Made by a program: the position numbers and the translations under genes. Of a DNA stretch of 23,568 bases, positions 1 to 7,721 are shown piece by piece. Numbering within the stretch: the first letter of the stretch is position 1; the number at the start of each line of letters is the position of its first letter. Source of the DNA: CBDUQI01 sp965369325 (GTDB lineage Bacteria; Pseudomonadota; Gammaproteobacteria; Steroidobacterales; JBCBZW01). The DNA lies in NCBI GenBank assembly GCA_965369325.1, contig CBDUQI010000076.1, positions 1-23,568 on the forward strand, given 5' to 3'. The notes beneath the pieces were generated by a model that saw only the letters and a program-made list of their open reading frames with translations, searched no databases and had not been told where the DNA came from.

Positions 1-875
1 GCAGGATCTGCACTGACGCGCATCACCTGGGTATTCACAAACTGGGGCACATCGGTGTTGATAAAGATGTGATCGTCGTTGTCGTAGGGGAAGCCACCCA
101 GCACCGCCTGTGCGTCCAGCAGATTCAGCACTGCGTATCGCAGCACGGCCTGCGCTGAGTTCTCAGCGGTGGCTTCGTAATCCAGCTCATCGAACGGCAA
201 GCGGGCGACGCGCTGCCACTCACGCAGCTTACGCGGTTCCGCCAGCAGCGCGGGGCGCACAACACTTGAATAGTAATCGCCCCACATATCAATGAGATCT
301 TGCGACGGCGAAAACGGATCGCCAGGGATCAGCCCGGGCCAGAACACTTCGAACGTCGCGCGGGCGTTGCCGAAGTAGTTGATCTGCTCCTCAAAGCTGC
401 CCACCGGGCCGCACGCCGCCAGACCCGCCGTGATGCGATCAGGGTGATTCTCAGCCAGCAGCGTGGTGATGATGCCGCCCTCCGATGCACCCGTCATGTA
501 AACGCTTTGCGGAGCGCCGTGCTGCTCGGTAAATATATCGATCAGATCAAGTAAGTCTGCCTGCCCCTGCACAATGGCCAGCCCGGTTTTGCTGTAACTG
601 TTGGTCGCAAAGGCGAAACCTAACGAGGTCATCAGCTCATCCAGACAGATATCTGCAAAACATAGCTGGCTCTCCGGAATTTCCACCGGGCCGCCAGCAT
701 CCTGAAACCCGTGTGCCCACATCACCAGGCTGCCGTTCCAGGCGCCCTCTTCGGGCATGCAGATACGGTAAATTGAACCGCTGTCCTGAACAGCGTCAGC
801 ATCACAAGCGGCGTTGGCTGGCGTGACTGCCAGTAGTGCCGCGATCAATGCTATTGAAGCGAAAATTCGAAACAT
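1..875 (-). CDS. Secreted alpha/beta-hydrolase (partial, 3' end outside window)
   Basis: The reading frame is open from ATG at 875 to the window edge, giving 291 codons without a stop. The first 23 residues form a Sec signal peptide (MFRIFASIALIAALLA, cleavage likely after ANA). An early strand-like stretch VMWAHGF (about 51-57) fits the oxyanion-hole segment of alpha/beta-hydrolases. The nucleophile elbow is TGASEGG, with the catalytic serine at about residue 131. The Asp and His of the triad would lie further on and are not all visible. The enzyme probably acts in the periplasm or outside the cell on an ester or peptide. The substrate cannot be told. Several early cysteines (24, 39, 72, 77) suggest disulfides, which fits export. 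The fold and export are well supported; the exact family is not. Confidence 0.8.
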   Translation of the reverse strand, partial: MFRIFASIALIAALLAVTPANAACDADAVQDSGSIYRICMPEEGAWNGSLVMWAHGFQDAGGPVEIPESQLCFADICLDELMTSLGFAFATNSYSKTGLAIVQGQADLLDLIDIFTEQHGAPQSVYMTGASEGGIITTLLAENHPDRITAGLAACGPVGSFEEQINYFGNARATFEVFWPGLIPGDPFSPSQDLIDMWGDYYSSVVRPALLAEPRKLREWQRVARLPFDELDYEATAENSAQAVLRYAVLNLLDAQAVLGGFPYDNDDHIFINTDVPQFVNTQVMRVSADP

Positions 876-1010
876 GTATTAACCCCCTTTGCCAGAATTG
901 CGTGCCGTCGCGCGAACGATTCTGAACTTATGTCTTATCACTGAGCGAAATCCCCTCGCAAGTCACCCCAGCCTAAGCGCCTGAGAGGAGAGCCGCAAGC
1001 CAAAGCGAGC

Positions 1011-2591
1011 CTACTCGACTGCGATTGCGTCAAACGCGATGCTAATCCGCGGTTGAGGATCGTCGTAGGGGATGGTCCGATGAAAAAAATACGACGGAAA
1101 CAGCACCAGATCACCGGGCTTAGGGCAGATTAGGCGGGTAGCCGGCACTCTCGGCCCGACGATGTCATCGGGTGGTCGCCCAAACTCAATCCACCCGCCA
1201 TGATCCGGGTCAGGTGCGTCCAGGGCACAGTCTGGCTCGGCCGCAACCGGGTGAGCAGCAACATCCAGGGTGTCGAGTTGCCCCTGCGAGAGCCCGACGG
1301 TAGCAGGCAGGACGGCATAGTACACCCCGCTGATCCAGGCAGTCGGGTGGATGTGCGGCAACTGATGCCCGTAGCGGTTCATCACCACTGCCCACATGTT
1401 AAGGCGCCAGCGCGATGGTGTCGTCACCCCGTAGCGGGTGTCGGATTCGCGTAGCGTTTGTCGAACCCGCTCCAGCGCTAACTGCACATAGCGCTCCAAC
1501 GCAGCCACTGGCCCCTTGTAGCCAGACAACAAATCGCCGGTGTGCCCACCCTTGCGGGTCGCGTTGCCGGTGCGTTCGTAACGCAAAGTGGGGTGAGATG
1601 AGACGAAACTTGCAAGCGACTGATTAAAGCCCAGCAGACTTTCATACCCGGCCATGTGCTCAATGCGCTCGCGAAAAATCAATTGTTGGTAATCCAGCCA
1701 TTGCGCGACCTGCTCATCACGCCCCTGGTGCGTGAGTGCGACTACGCGGGCAGCAATCGCTCCAGCCAATCCGGGCATACGCTCAAGCGTTTGCTCTGCG
1801 ACCAAAAGTGCCGCCTGTGGCTGCGACGCTGCCAGCAGCGCATCGCACAACTTGGGCGGTAACGAGGGGTCCTGCGGTGCCAGTTCAACGGCCACGCGAT
1901 AGTGCTCCACCGCCTCGTCAAAACGATTTAGCTCGTGCAACGTAATGGCAATGTTGGCGTGTGCCTCAAGATCCCTCTGGTCCAGATCCAGCGCCCGCCG
2001 ATACACCTCAAGCGCCTCCTCGTAACGGGCCAGATGATGCAGCGCGATGCCGTAGGCGATGATCACCGACGCGTGTTTGGGCGCTGCAGCGTGCGCCTGT
2101 TGCAGTGCCTGTTCGGCCAAGACATATTCGCCCTGGGCAAGATATACCATGCCCAGTTTGTGGCGCGCAGGCACCAGCGTCGGATCCAATTCAAGCGCTT
2201 TTAGTAACGCGCTCTGGGCGGCTGGCAAATCACCTTGTAAACGACGCACATGCCCCATGTTGTGCCATGCATCCGCGTAGGTGGCGTCCAACCGCAGCGC
2301 ACACTCAAACGCCTCCAGCGCCTCTGCGGGACGACGCAAATTATTGAGTGCACGACCACGATGATTGTGCGCGACAGCATCGCGCGGATCCAGATCGATG
2401 CAGAGCGCCAGACTCGTTAGTGCCTCGCCCGGTTGACCTTTCTGTAGCAACAATTCGCCGAGGGCACGACGCGCGCGCGAGCTATGGACATCGCGTCGAA
2501 CAAGTTCGCGCGCGATAAGCATAGCGTCGGACAAGCGGCCACGCTCGCGCAAACGCTCAAATTCCAGCAGCAGATTTTGCTCTGTGTCCAA
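1011..2591 (-). CDS. TPR-repeat protein with C-terminal 2OG-Fe(II) oxygenase domain
   Basis: This is a 526-residue cytoplasmic protein with no signal peptide. About residues 5-270 are tandem tetratricopeptide repeats, seen as repeated A-x-A-x-x-x-G/L-x-x-x-L patterns followed by LDP or LAP. The last 200 or so residues match the PF13759-type 2OG-Fe(II) oxygenase. The iron-binding histidines sit in LPHIHPTAWISGVYYAV, a GWIEFGRP strand follows, and the distal His is in LVLFPSYFFHRTIPY. An Arg in PRISIAF probably binds 2-oxoglutarate. Such fusions are thought to hydroxylate a protein or peptide held by the TPRs, but the substrate is unknown. The longest frame starts at a TTG (2591) with GGGACAGG just upstream. 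An internal ATG at 2522 has no SD, so the TTG is preferred but uncertain. The gene lies alone between two gaps. Confidence 0.85.
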   Translation of the reverse strand: MDTEQNLLLEFERLRERGRLSDAMLIARELVRRDVHSSRARRALGELLLQKGQPGEALTSLALCIDLDPRDAVAHNHRGRALNNLRRPAEALEAFECALRLDATYADAWHNMGHVRRLQGDLPAAQSALLKALELDPTLVPARHKLGMVYLAQGEYVLAEQALQQAHAAAPKHASVIIAYGIALHHLARYEEALEVYRRALDLDQRDLEAHANIAITLHELNRFDEAVEHYRVAVELAPQDPSLPPKLCDALLAASQPQAALLVAEQTLERMPGLAGAIAARVVALTHQGRDEQVAQWLDYQQLIFRERIEHMAGYESLLGFNQSLASFVSSHPTLRYERTGNATRKGGHTGDLLSGYKGPVAALERYVQLALERVRQTLRESDTRYGVTTPSRWRLNMWAVVMNRYGHQLPHIHPTAWISGVYYAVLPATVGLSQGQLDTLDVAAHPVAAEPDCALDAPDPDHGGWIEFGRPPDDIVGPRVPATRLICPKPGDLVLFPSYFFHRTIPYDDPQPRISIAFDAIAVE

Positions 2592-2792
2592 AACCTGTCC
2601 CGATTCGGCTAGCGCGTGGTTACCCGGTATTCACGCGGCAAAACAAAACTACACCGCAGTGCTGGCAGTGTAGACCACTGTACGAAGGGTGTGCATTGCA
2701 TTCGCTGAGCTTGGCATCAATACTTATTGAGCTCTGCGGGTTCGCATCTGAAAATCAGACGCATTCCAGATCCAGCGGTGGTTGGGAGCGTG

Positions 2793-3470
2793 TTAGGCGC
2801 CAGACAACGGTGAATCGGAGCCGGCCCGCTCCAGTGCGCGTTTGTACGCTGGGCGATCATGGATACGTTGCAAAAAACCCATCAAGTTAGGGCGGCTGGC
2901 ATCCAGCACACCACGCGCGGCGGCGCCTTCTAGCGGAAAACTCATTTGCGCGTCGGCGGCAGAAAAATCATCCCCGGCAAACCACTGCCTACCCTCCATC
3001 TGGGCTTCCATGTAATCGAAATGCAGCTTTAACTGCGGGCCGATAAATGCCTTGTTCACTTTACCGGCGATCGCACGCGCAATCGGTTTGATAAAAAATG
3101 GCATGGGCCCGTCGGATACTCGTCTGAATATCAATTTCATCAACAGAGGCGGCATCGCGGAACCCTCTGCATAGTGCATCCAATATGTGTAGCGCAGGCG
3201 CGCCTGCGATCCGGCGGGCGGCACAAAATTCCCTTGCCCGTATCGCTCCGCCAGATACTCAAGGATTGCACCGGACTCGGCCAGCGTGACATCGCCATCG
3301 GTAATCACCGGCGCTTTACCCAACGGGTGTACGTTGCGAAGCGACTCGGGCGCCAGCATCGATTCTTTGTCGCGCTGGTAAGCCACAAGTTCGTACTGCA
3401 CGCCCAGCTCCTCCAGAAACCAGACGATGCGCAATGAGCGTGAGCTGTTGAGATGGTGGACGGTAATCAT
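2793..3470 (-). CDS. Glutathione S-transferase family protein
   Basis: This is a 225-residue soluble protein. The N-terminal thioredoxin-like domain (about 1-80) starts MITVHHLNSSRSLRIVWFLE, and the Ser-Arg-Ser region supplies the usual activating position. The cis-proline motif is PLGKAPVI, and the glutathione-binding ESGAILEYL follows. An all-helical C-terminal domain completes the fold, with a possible N-capping stretch near DDFSAADAQMSF. The ATG at 3470 was chosen because AGGAAGG lies just upstream and family members begin at this beta strand. An upstream in-frame start at 3506 would add 12 residues outside the domain. The enzyme probably conjugates or reduces electrophiles with glutathione. 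Its physiological substrate is not evident. Confidence 0.9.
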   Translation of the reverse strand: MITVHHLNSSRSLRIVWFLEELGVQYELVAYQRDKESMLAPESLRNVHPLGKAPVITDGDVTLAESGAILEYLAERYGQGNFVPPAGSQARLRYTYWMHYAEGSAMPPLLMKLIFRRVSDGPMPFFIKPIARAIAGKVNKAFIGPQLKLHFDYMEAQMEGRQWFAGDDFSAADAQMSFPLEGAAARGVLDASRPNLMGFLQRIHDRPAYKRALERAGSDSPLSGA

Positions 3471-3557
3471 ATGGCCTTCCTGAGGGCTAGTTATCCGAGA
3501 GGCCAAAACACACGACCAGTTGCAAACTGGCGCTGATGGAACGGGTGGATAGTATCT

Positions 3558-3581
3558 GAGCGCGGCCGAACGGCCGCGCTC
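3558..3581 (-). terminator. Strong hairpin downstream of the lysine-tail secreted protein gene
   Basis: An 11-bp perfect GC-rich inverted repeat (GAGCGCGGCCG, AA, CGGCCGCGCTC) lies about 18 bases after the stop codon of the minus-strand gene at 3600-4136. No clear T-run follows on either strand, so it may be a weak terminator or an RNA-stabilising 3' hairpin. Its palindromic form means it could act in either direction. Confidence 0.5.
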
Positions 3582-3599
3582 AACATAAAAGTAAAGAGG

Positions 3600-4136
3600 T
3601 TACTTTTTCTTGCTTTTCTTTTTCTTCACGATAAGCCGCCGCACGCTGACCTGATCATCGACCACTGCGGTCTCAGCGGTAATTTCCAGATAGAAATCGT
3701 CACTCCGCGGCGGGCCGGCCCACGCACCGGTCAGCCCACCCAAGCGATCAATTATCGTGCTTTGACCTGGGCCGCGTGCATCGTTGTTGCCGAACGGCGT
3801 AGTGGCATCGCTGTCAGACGGAGGGGTCGGCTCGTAAACCGCCTGCAAGCTTTGATCAAGCGTAAACAGACAACCATCAACATCAATGTCGAAGGTGCTG
3901 TCGTTACGCGTGACCGAGACATTTTCACCTGTCACGGCCACCGCGTTTCTCGTCTCTCCAGTTTCCAGGTCCTGCAGCCGGAAACCGGCCTCAGCACTGT
4001 CCATCGTTGAAGTGAACATGCCCTGCCCGTCGTCGATGTTGAAGTGGTAAACAACATCCACGTCCTCTCCGGCCATGGCGTGATTCATTGACAGCAGCCC
4101 AGCTACTGCCGAGGCGCACACTAGTACTTTCCGCAT
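3600..4136 (-). CDS. Small secreted protein of unknown function with lysine-rich tail
   Basis: This 178-residue protein has a Sec signal peptide (MRKVLVCASAVAGLLSMNHAMAG, cleavage likely after AMA). The mature part is acidic and looks beta-rich, with alternating stretches such as VDVVYHFNIDDGQGMF and VSVTRNDSTFDIDVDGC. There are no catalytic motifs and I do not recognise the family. The protein ends in an abrupt basic tail (VKKKKSKKK), in sharp contrast to the acidic body. AAGGGG upstream of ATG 4136 is a plausible though distant SD. It is flanked by a hairpin at its 3' end and stands alone. The role could be structural or ligand-binding in the periplasm; this is not shown. Confidence 0.75.
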   Translation of the reverse strand: MRKVLVCASAVAGLLSMNHAMAGEDVDVVYHFNIDDGQGMFTSTMDSAEAGFRLQDLETGETRNAVAVTGENVSVTRNDSTFDIDVDGCLFTLDQSLQAVYEPTPPSDSDATTPFGNNDARGPGQSTIIDRLGGLTGAWAGPPRSDDFYLEITAETAVVDDQVSVRRLIVKKKKSKKK

Positions 4137-4458
4137 GTTCTTTCAGTCCCCTTGAAGCGCACAAATTTACTCAACTTCCTGCGAGTCGAATGCCCCTCAT
4201 TTCGATTGCATGGCCCAAGTATAAACCTCTGACGCCACTTGGCATGCTGCGCCGCAGCAGAGGTGGGTTACAAGCTCGCGGGACTGCATTGCGGCGGGAG
4301 TTTTCTGGTGCCGGCCACCTGGGCGGGTCGGGGCGAACAAGTTCGCCCCTGCGCAAGATTGAGGTTTTTTTGCGGTACGGCGCCCCGGACGATGACTTGA
4401 CCGGTACCAGCGACGCACGGAATATCGCAGTTAGGCCGAGGTCTAATAAGATGACGTC
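4137..4458. promoter_or_regulatory. Divergent intergenic region (small secreted protein / methyltransferase)
   Basis: This 322-bp gap separates two divergent genes. A possible sigma-70 promoter for the methyltransferase is TTGACC at 4397-4402 with GAATAT at 4420-4425, a 17-bp spacer. The palindrome ATGACGTCAT at 4451-4460 overlaps the start codon. A 20-nt hairpin at 4330-4349 is listed separately. No convincing gene was seen here; the two overlapping short frames lack homology features and usable SDs. Confidence 0.45.
4330..4349. repeat. Palindromic element (REP-like hairpin)
   Basis: GGGGCGAAC, AA, GTTCGCCCC is a perfect 9-bp stem in a gene-free stretch. It resembles the short intergenic palindromes that are scattered in many gammaproteobacterial genomes. 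Only one copy is visible here, so the repeat nature is inferred. A T-run occurs about 15 bases later on the plus strand, too far for a standard terminator. Confidence 0.4.
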
Positions 4459-5262
4459 ATGAGTAAAAATCCAGAATATTACGTAGCGGCAAATCGTGCG
4501 GCATGGAACAAAGCGGCACACCTGCACGAGCAGGCTGACAGCTTCGCCATACTGCTGGAGCAGTTCGCTCAGCCAGGATTTAGTGTGCTTGACGCGGTCG
4601 AGCGTAAATGGCTGCAGCGGCTAGGCGTCGAGGGGCGGGCAGTTGCACAACTTGCTTGTAACAATGCTCGCGAATTGTTATCGGTCGCTAATATGGGCGC
4701 GGTTGAGTGCGTCGGTTTTGATCTGTCGCGTGAGTTCCTTGCACAGGGCCAGCAACTGGCGCGCGCGGGCGGGATCGCATGCACATTCGTTGAAACCGAC
4801 CTACGAGAGATCGAGCACAAATACGATGGCGTATTTGATCGTCTGATGATTACGATTGGTGTGCTTGGCTGGATGCCCGTTTTGTCGGAATTGTTCGATG
4901 TCTGTTACCGACTGTTGAAGCCCGGCGGCAAGCTGTTCGTTCATGAAGAACACCCTGTTCTGAAAATGATGGACCCGAGCAACGGCAAGGCACAGCAGCT
5001 TGCCTACAGCTACTTCGACAACCAACCATTCGAGGAAACAGAGCTCATCGTCTACGACGACAGCAAGCCAGGTCACGGGCCGACTCATTATTGGTTCGCG
5101 TACACCTTCTCGCAGGTGCTAAACGCGTGCGTGCAAAGTGGCCTGACAATCCAGGCAGTGGAGGAGTTTGCGGATAACATCAGCAGCGCCGAGTTCGACC
5201 TCTACGAGAATCAGCCCGCACAACTGCCACTCAGCTACGCGTTAGTCGCCGCGAAGCCGTGA
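4459..5262 (+). CDS. Class I SAM-dependent methyltransferase
   Basis: This 267-residue soluble protein has a Rossmann methyltransferase core at about residues 55-165. The SAM-binding motif I is the variant VAQLACNNARELLSVA, in place of the usual DxGxGxG, followed by the acidic strand end GFDLS. Later motifs are VFDRLMITIGVLGWM and LLKPGGKLFVHEEHP, the usual post-catalytic strand and turn. The CNN-type motif I places it in a subgroup of small-molecule methyltransferases; the acceptor cannot be read from the sequence. The start at 4459 is the only sensible ATG, although the SD is weak. The gene ends 21 bp from the convergent gene at 5284, with no obvious terminator between. Confidence 0.85.
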   Translation: MSKNPEYYVAANRAAWNKAAHLHEQADSFAILLEQFAQPGFSVLDAVERKWLQRLGVEGRAVAQLACNNARELLSVANMGAVECVGFDLSREFLAQGQQLARAGGIACTFVETDLREIEHKYDGVFDRLMITIGVLGWMPVLSELFDVCYRLLKPGGKLFVHEEHPVLKMMDPSNGKAQQLAYSYFDNQPFEETELIVYDDSKPGHGPTHYWFAYTFSQVLNACVQSGLTIQAVEEFADNISSAEFDLYENQPAQLPLSYALVAAKP

Positions 5263-5283
5263 TACGAAGTTGGCTCGTTCTGG

Positions 5284-5820
5284 CTAGTCGCGCCACAGCG
5301 ACTTTTTGACCGACGGCCCGCCCGCTGAGTTGTAGGGATCGGCCTTGGCAGGCATCACCCCTGCCGCTTCGGACTTACCACCATCGTTGTCGACCAATAT
5401 CTGCTGCAACATCTGGGTGTTGATCAACTCAAGCTCCTCGGCAACCGTCGTGGGGATAGCGCGCCCCCGGGTCATCGACCCCTCTGGAGATTTCACCCGC
5501 GGACCGCCAGGCGGCACCTGAGACCTGCTAGGCGCTACATAGTGTTGACTGCGTGCGCTGCGCTCCGGTTGCAACAGCGCCTCCAGGTCGTTCTGCTTCA
5601 GCACCTTGAACCGCCCGGTACGGCAATCCTGCGCCAGTACACCGTCATTGCCGGTGGTAGCTGCGCTTTTGGCTATCTGATCAATCTGCCGGCGAGTAGA
5701 GGAATCTGAGGTAGCCAGCAGCTTGCGCAGCATTTGCTTAGAAACCAGCGCTACCTCACCGGTGCCGTCCACCACGGCCTTGAGGTGGCGTATCTCTTCA
5801 GTAGACAATTGTTGCGACAT
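5284..5820 (-). CDS. Unknown soluble protein divergent from the sigma-CHAT operon
   Basis: This 178-residue protein has no signal peptide, membrane span or motif that I recognise. Residues 1-85 look helical and charged (STEEIRHLKAVVDGTGEV, KQMLRKLLATSDSSTRRQID), with an odd Cys in VLAQDCRTGRF. Residues 86-125 are low-complexity and rich in Pro, Ser and Arg. A short helix (VAEELELINTQMLQQILVD) follows, then a disordered tail ending SLWRD. It shares a 155-bp intergenic region with the sigma-like gene at 5976, so co-regulation with the CHAT operon is plausible. No clear SD precedes ATG 5820. It might be a regulator or partner protein, but nothing in the sequence proves this. It is probably real because the frame is long, codon use looks normal and it fits between its neighbours. 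Confidence 0.65.
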   Translation of the reverse strand: MSQQLSTEEIRHLKAVVDGTGEVALVSKQMLRKLLATSDSSTRRQIDQIAKSAATTGNDGVLAQDCRTGRFKVLKQNDLEALLQPERSARSQHYVAPSRSQVPPGGPRVKSPEGSMTRGRAIPTTVAEELELINTQMLQQILVDNDGGKSEAAGVMPAKADPYNSAGGPSVKKSLWRD

Positions 5821-5975
5821 AACATGACGAAAGTTCTGCGTTAGTAGAAGCCATTTTTATCGGCATTTTTGGCGGGCTCTTTAGCGGGTTATATTTCCCA
5901 CGAGGCTGACATTTTCTTGATTCATCCGTCTTTGACACTCATGAGACTGTATATTCAAAGGGCAGGAGCCTCCGC
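5821..5975. promoter_or_regulatory. Divergent promoter region upstream of sigma-like gene
   Basis: This AT-richer gap lies between the unknown protein and the sigma-like gene. It contains TTGACA at 5932-5937 and TATATT at 5950-5955, but the 12-bp spacer is too short for a standard sigma-70 promoter, so only one box may be used. A strong SD (AGGAG) sits 7 bases before the ATG at 5976 and decides that start over the internal ATG at about 6093. Confidence 0.4.
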
Positions 5976-7001
5976 ATGCTGGTAACCCAGTACAAGCGTA
6001 GTGAACCAACAACAATTCTGTGGCCACGCACGAACGGGCCACGAATACGAGGGGATGGTGATTTGACCGCTGGCCAGAGCGGGTCGCGTGATATGTATCA
6101 ACAGTTGCTGGTGCAACTGCGTGAGGACGATCTACAGCGCCGCGCAGACGCGTTGCGAACGCTCATCCGCGAGGACAAATCGATGTTCGCCGCTATGCTG
6201 AATCTACGCCGAGTCCCCGCACAGGAGCAGGGTGACATTCTGGCCGAGCTGTACACACGCATGTTCGAGCACATACATAACATAGAGGATTTGCGTGCAT
6301 GGTTGCGGGTGACGCTTACCCGCCTGGTGGTGGACAACTGGCGGGCGCGAGATCGCTTTCGCAGTTTGCCTGCGCCGCAAGGCGAAGGAGCACCACCACC
6401 GCAGGAGGCCATTGCGGCGCCTTCTCGCGAGAACTGGGTGGATCCGGCGCTAGATGATTTTGAATTCATCACGGTTCTGGCGGAGTATGCTGCGCAATTT
6501 ATCCAGTTTGTATTTTCTGAACGCGGGCAGGACCGACATATACAGCACCGCTACTTAACGGTTACCTTGCTGTTACTGACCACTTCCGGCATCAGCGCCG
6601 AACAGCTCGCGCGTGCCATGGACAGCAACGCTGGGGCTGTGCGCCAGCGAATTGGCGAAATGCGTAAGAAACTTAAAGACTACCGCACAGCAGCACCCAC
6701 GCCAGCACAGCAGCTGCTGCACGCCACGCCCCTCCCACCCGACTGCGCACTGACAGCGATGACAGCAATGGCACAACGCGTACTGCGTGAGCCGCTGGCG
6801 CTGCGCGCGTTTGCGCAACTGGCACAGACCAGTAGCAAGGGCACTACGCTGTTCCTGATGGTGACCTACCTGGAGTGGCCTGTTGAAGTACTCGCCCACC
6901 AATTGGGCAGCGACGTAAGCATACTGGAAAGCACCCTGCGTGAGACGGGGGAACAGCTTGAGAACCGCCTTATTGCCTTAGACCGCGAGGCTGACCAATG
7001 A
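5976..7001 (+). CDS. ECF-like RNA polymerase sigma factor with extra C-terminal helix-turn-helix region
   Basis: This 341-residue protein is longer than the roughly 170-210 residues of ordinary ECF sigma factors. After a 39-residue variable N-terminus, a sigma region-2-like segment runs about 40-130 (DILAELYTRMFEHI, LRAWLRVTLTRLVVDNWRARDR). A region-4-like helix-turn-helix lies near 205-235 (GISAEQLARAMDSNAGAVRQR). A further segment, about 295-335 (VTYLEWPVEVLAHQLGSDVS), repeats the same pattern and suggests a second region-4-like domain. It presumably directs RNA polymerase to a small regulon. The stop overlaps the next start as ATGA at 6998-7001, implying translational coupling with its likely membrane partner. 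The sigma call rests on motifs only; a non-sigma DNA-binding protein derived from one is possible. Confidence 0.7.
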   Translation: MLVTQYKRSEPTTILWPRTNGPRIRGDGDLTAGQSGSRDMYQQLLVQLREDDLQRRADALRTLIREDKSMFAAMLNLRRVPAQEQGDILAELYTRMFEHIHNIEDLRAWLRVTLTRLVVDNWRARDRFRSLPAPQGEGAPPPQEAIAAPSRENWVDPALDDFEFITVLAEYAAQFIQFVFSERGQDRHIQHRYLTVTLLLLTTSGISAEQLARAMDSNAGAVRQRIGEMRKKLKDYRTAAPTPAQQLLHATPLPPDCALTAMTAMAQRVLREPLALRAFAQLAQTSSKGTTLFLMVTYLEWPVEVLAHQLGSDVSILESTLRETGEQLENRLIALDREADQ

Positions 7002-7657
7002 CCGATCATGACGATGAGTGGGTGCAGGCACTGCGCTCACACACACCTGACGCATCGCAATCGGAGCAGGCCGTCGAAGGGGCCCGACTGCGACACGCCA
7101 TACACCTTAACCGTGAAGTCACCAAAAGCGCCGTCGATGAAGACTGGCTGGTGGAGGAAGTCATGCGGCGCTCGCAAACAGGTGAGGCTGCTGCACCATC
7201 ACAACCCGAGCCGGCATCCGAGACGCCGGTCAAACACCTGCCGTGGCTGCACCGCCTCGCCGAAACGTTTGGGTTGTCGCCGCAGAGACCATTTGTATGG
7301 GCCAGCACGCTGGCGCTTGCAATGATGGTGGGCGCAACGCTGTATTTGACCAACAGCCCCTCGTCCGTTCCCGATCTGCACGCACACGCCAGTGCTAACG
7401 TCGACGAGTATCCGCGCTGGCGCGCGGTGCCGAGCACAACGGCGGTGGAAGGGTCGGAGCAACAGCTCAAATCAGTACTCGGCTGGATGCAGACACGGCA
7501 CATTCCGTACCGACTGGAAGGCAAGGATTTTGCCTGGAAGCTTGAGTATTTCATCCCGCAGGACATAGACTTGAGCGATGCCCCCGATCTGTTCAGCGCG
7601 ACATTCCCTCAGGGACGCCTGCATTGGCATGTGTTGAGTCTGCAGGTATTGCGCTAA
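6998..7657 (+). CDS. Single-span membrane protein, putative anti-sigma factor
   Basis: This 219-residue protein has a charged cytoplasmic N-terminal part (1-95), one transmembrane helix at about 98-118 (PFVWASTLALAMMVGATLYL) and a C-terminal domain of about 100 residues predicted outside the membrane. The positive-inside rule supports N-in, C-out. It starts inside the stop codon of the sigma-like gene (ATGA), the usual arrangement for sigma/anti-sigma pairs. No zinc-binding HxxxCxxC motif is present, so it is not a classical ZAS anti-sigma factor. The outer domain (QQLKSVLGWMQTRHIPYRLE and YFIPQDIDLSDAPDLF) is not a family I recognise. The anti-sigma role is inferred from topology and coupling, not from homology. 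The next gene, for the CHAT protease, starts 64 bp later. Confidence 0.6.
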   Translation: MTDHDDEWVQALRSHTPDASQSEQAVEGARLRHAIHLNREVTKSAVDEDWLVEEVMRRSQTGEAAAPSQPEPASETPVKHLPWLHRLAETFGLSPQRPFVWASTLALAMMVGATLYLTNSPSSVPDLHAHASANVDEYPRWRAVPSTTAVEGSEQQLKSVLGWMQTRHIPYRLEGKDFAWKLEYFIPQDIDLSDAPDLFSATFPQGRLHWHVLSLQVLR

Positions 7658-7709
7658 CCGAATAAGATTGCGCCTGCATTGGTTGGGGAGCCCCTTGGCA
7701 GAATAAGGG

Positions 7710-7717
7710 TGACGTCA
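7710..7717. promoter_or_regulatory. TGACGTCA palindrome before the CHAT gene
   Basis: An 8-bp perfect palindrome sits 4 bases before the CHAT start codon, right after AATAAGGG. The same AATAAG plus TGACGTCA arrangement overlaps the methyltransferase start at 4451-4460. AAGGG is also the best SD candidate for the CHAT gene, so a bound regulator could block translation or transcription. Function is unproven. Confidence 0.3.
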
Positions 7718-7721
7718 CACC

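Noticed and set aside
4171..4527. Minus-strand 118-codon frame across the methyltransferase start
   Set aside because: Overlaps a well-supported gene start, no SD and no recognisable sequence.
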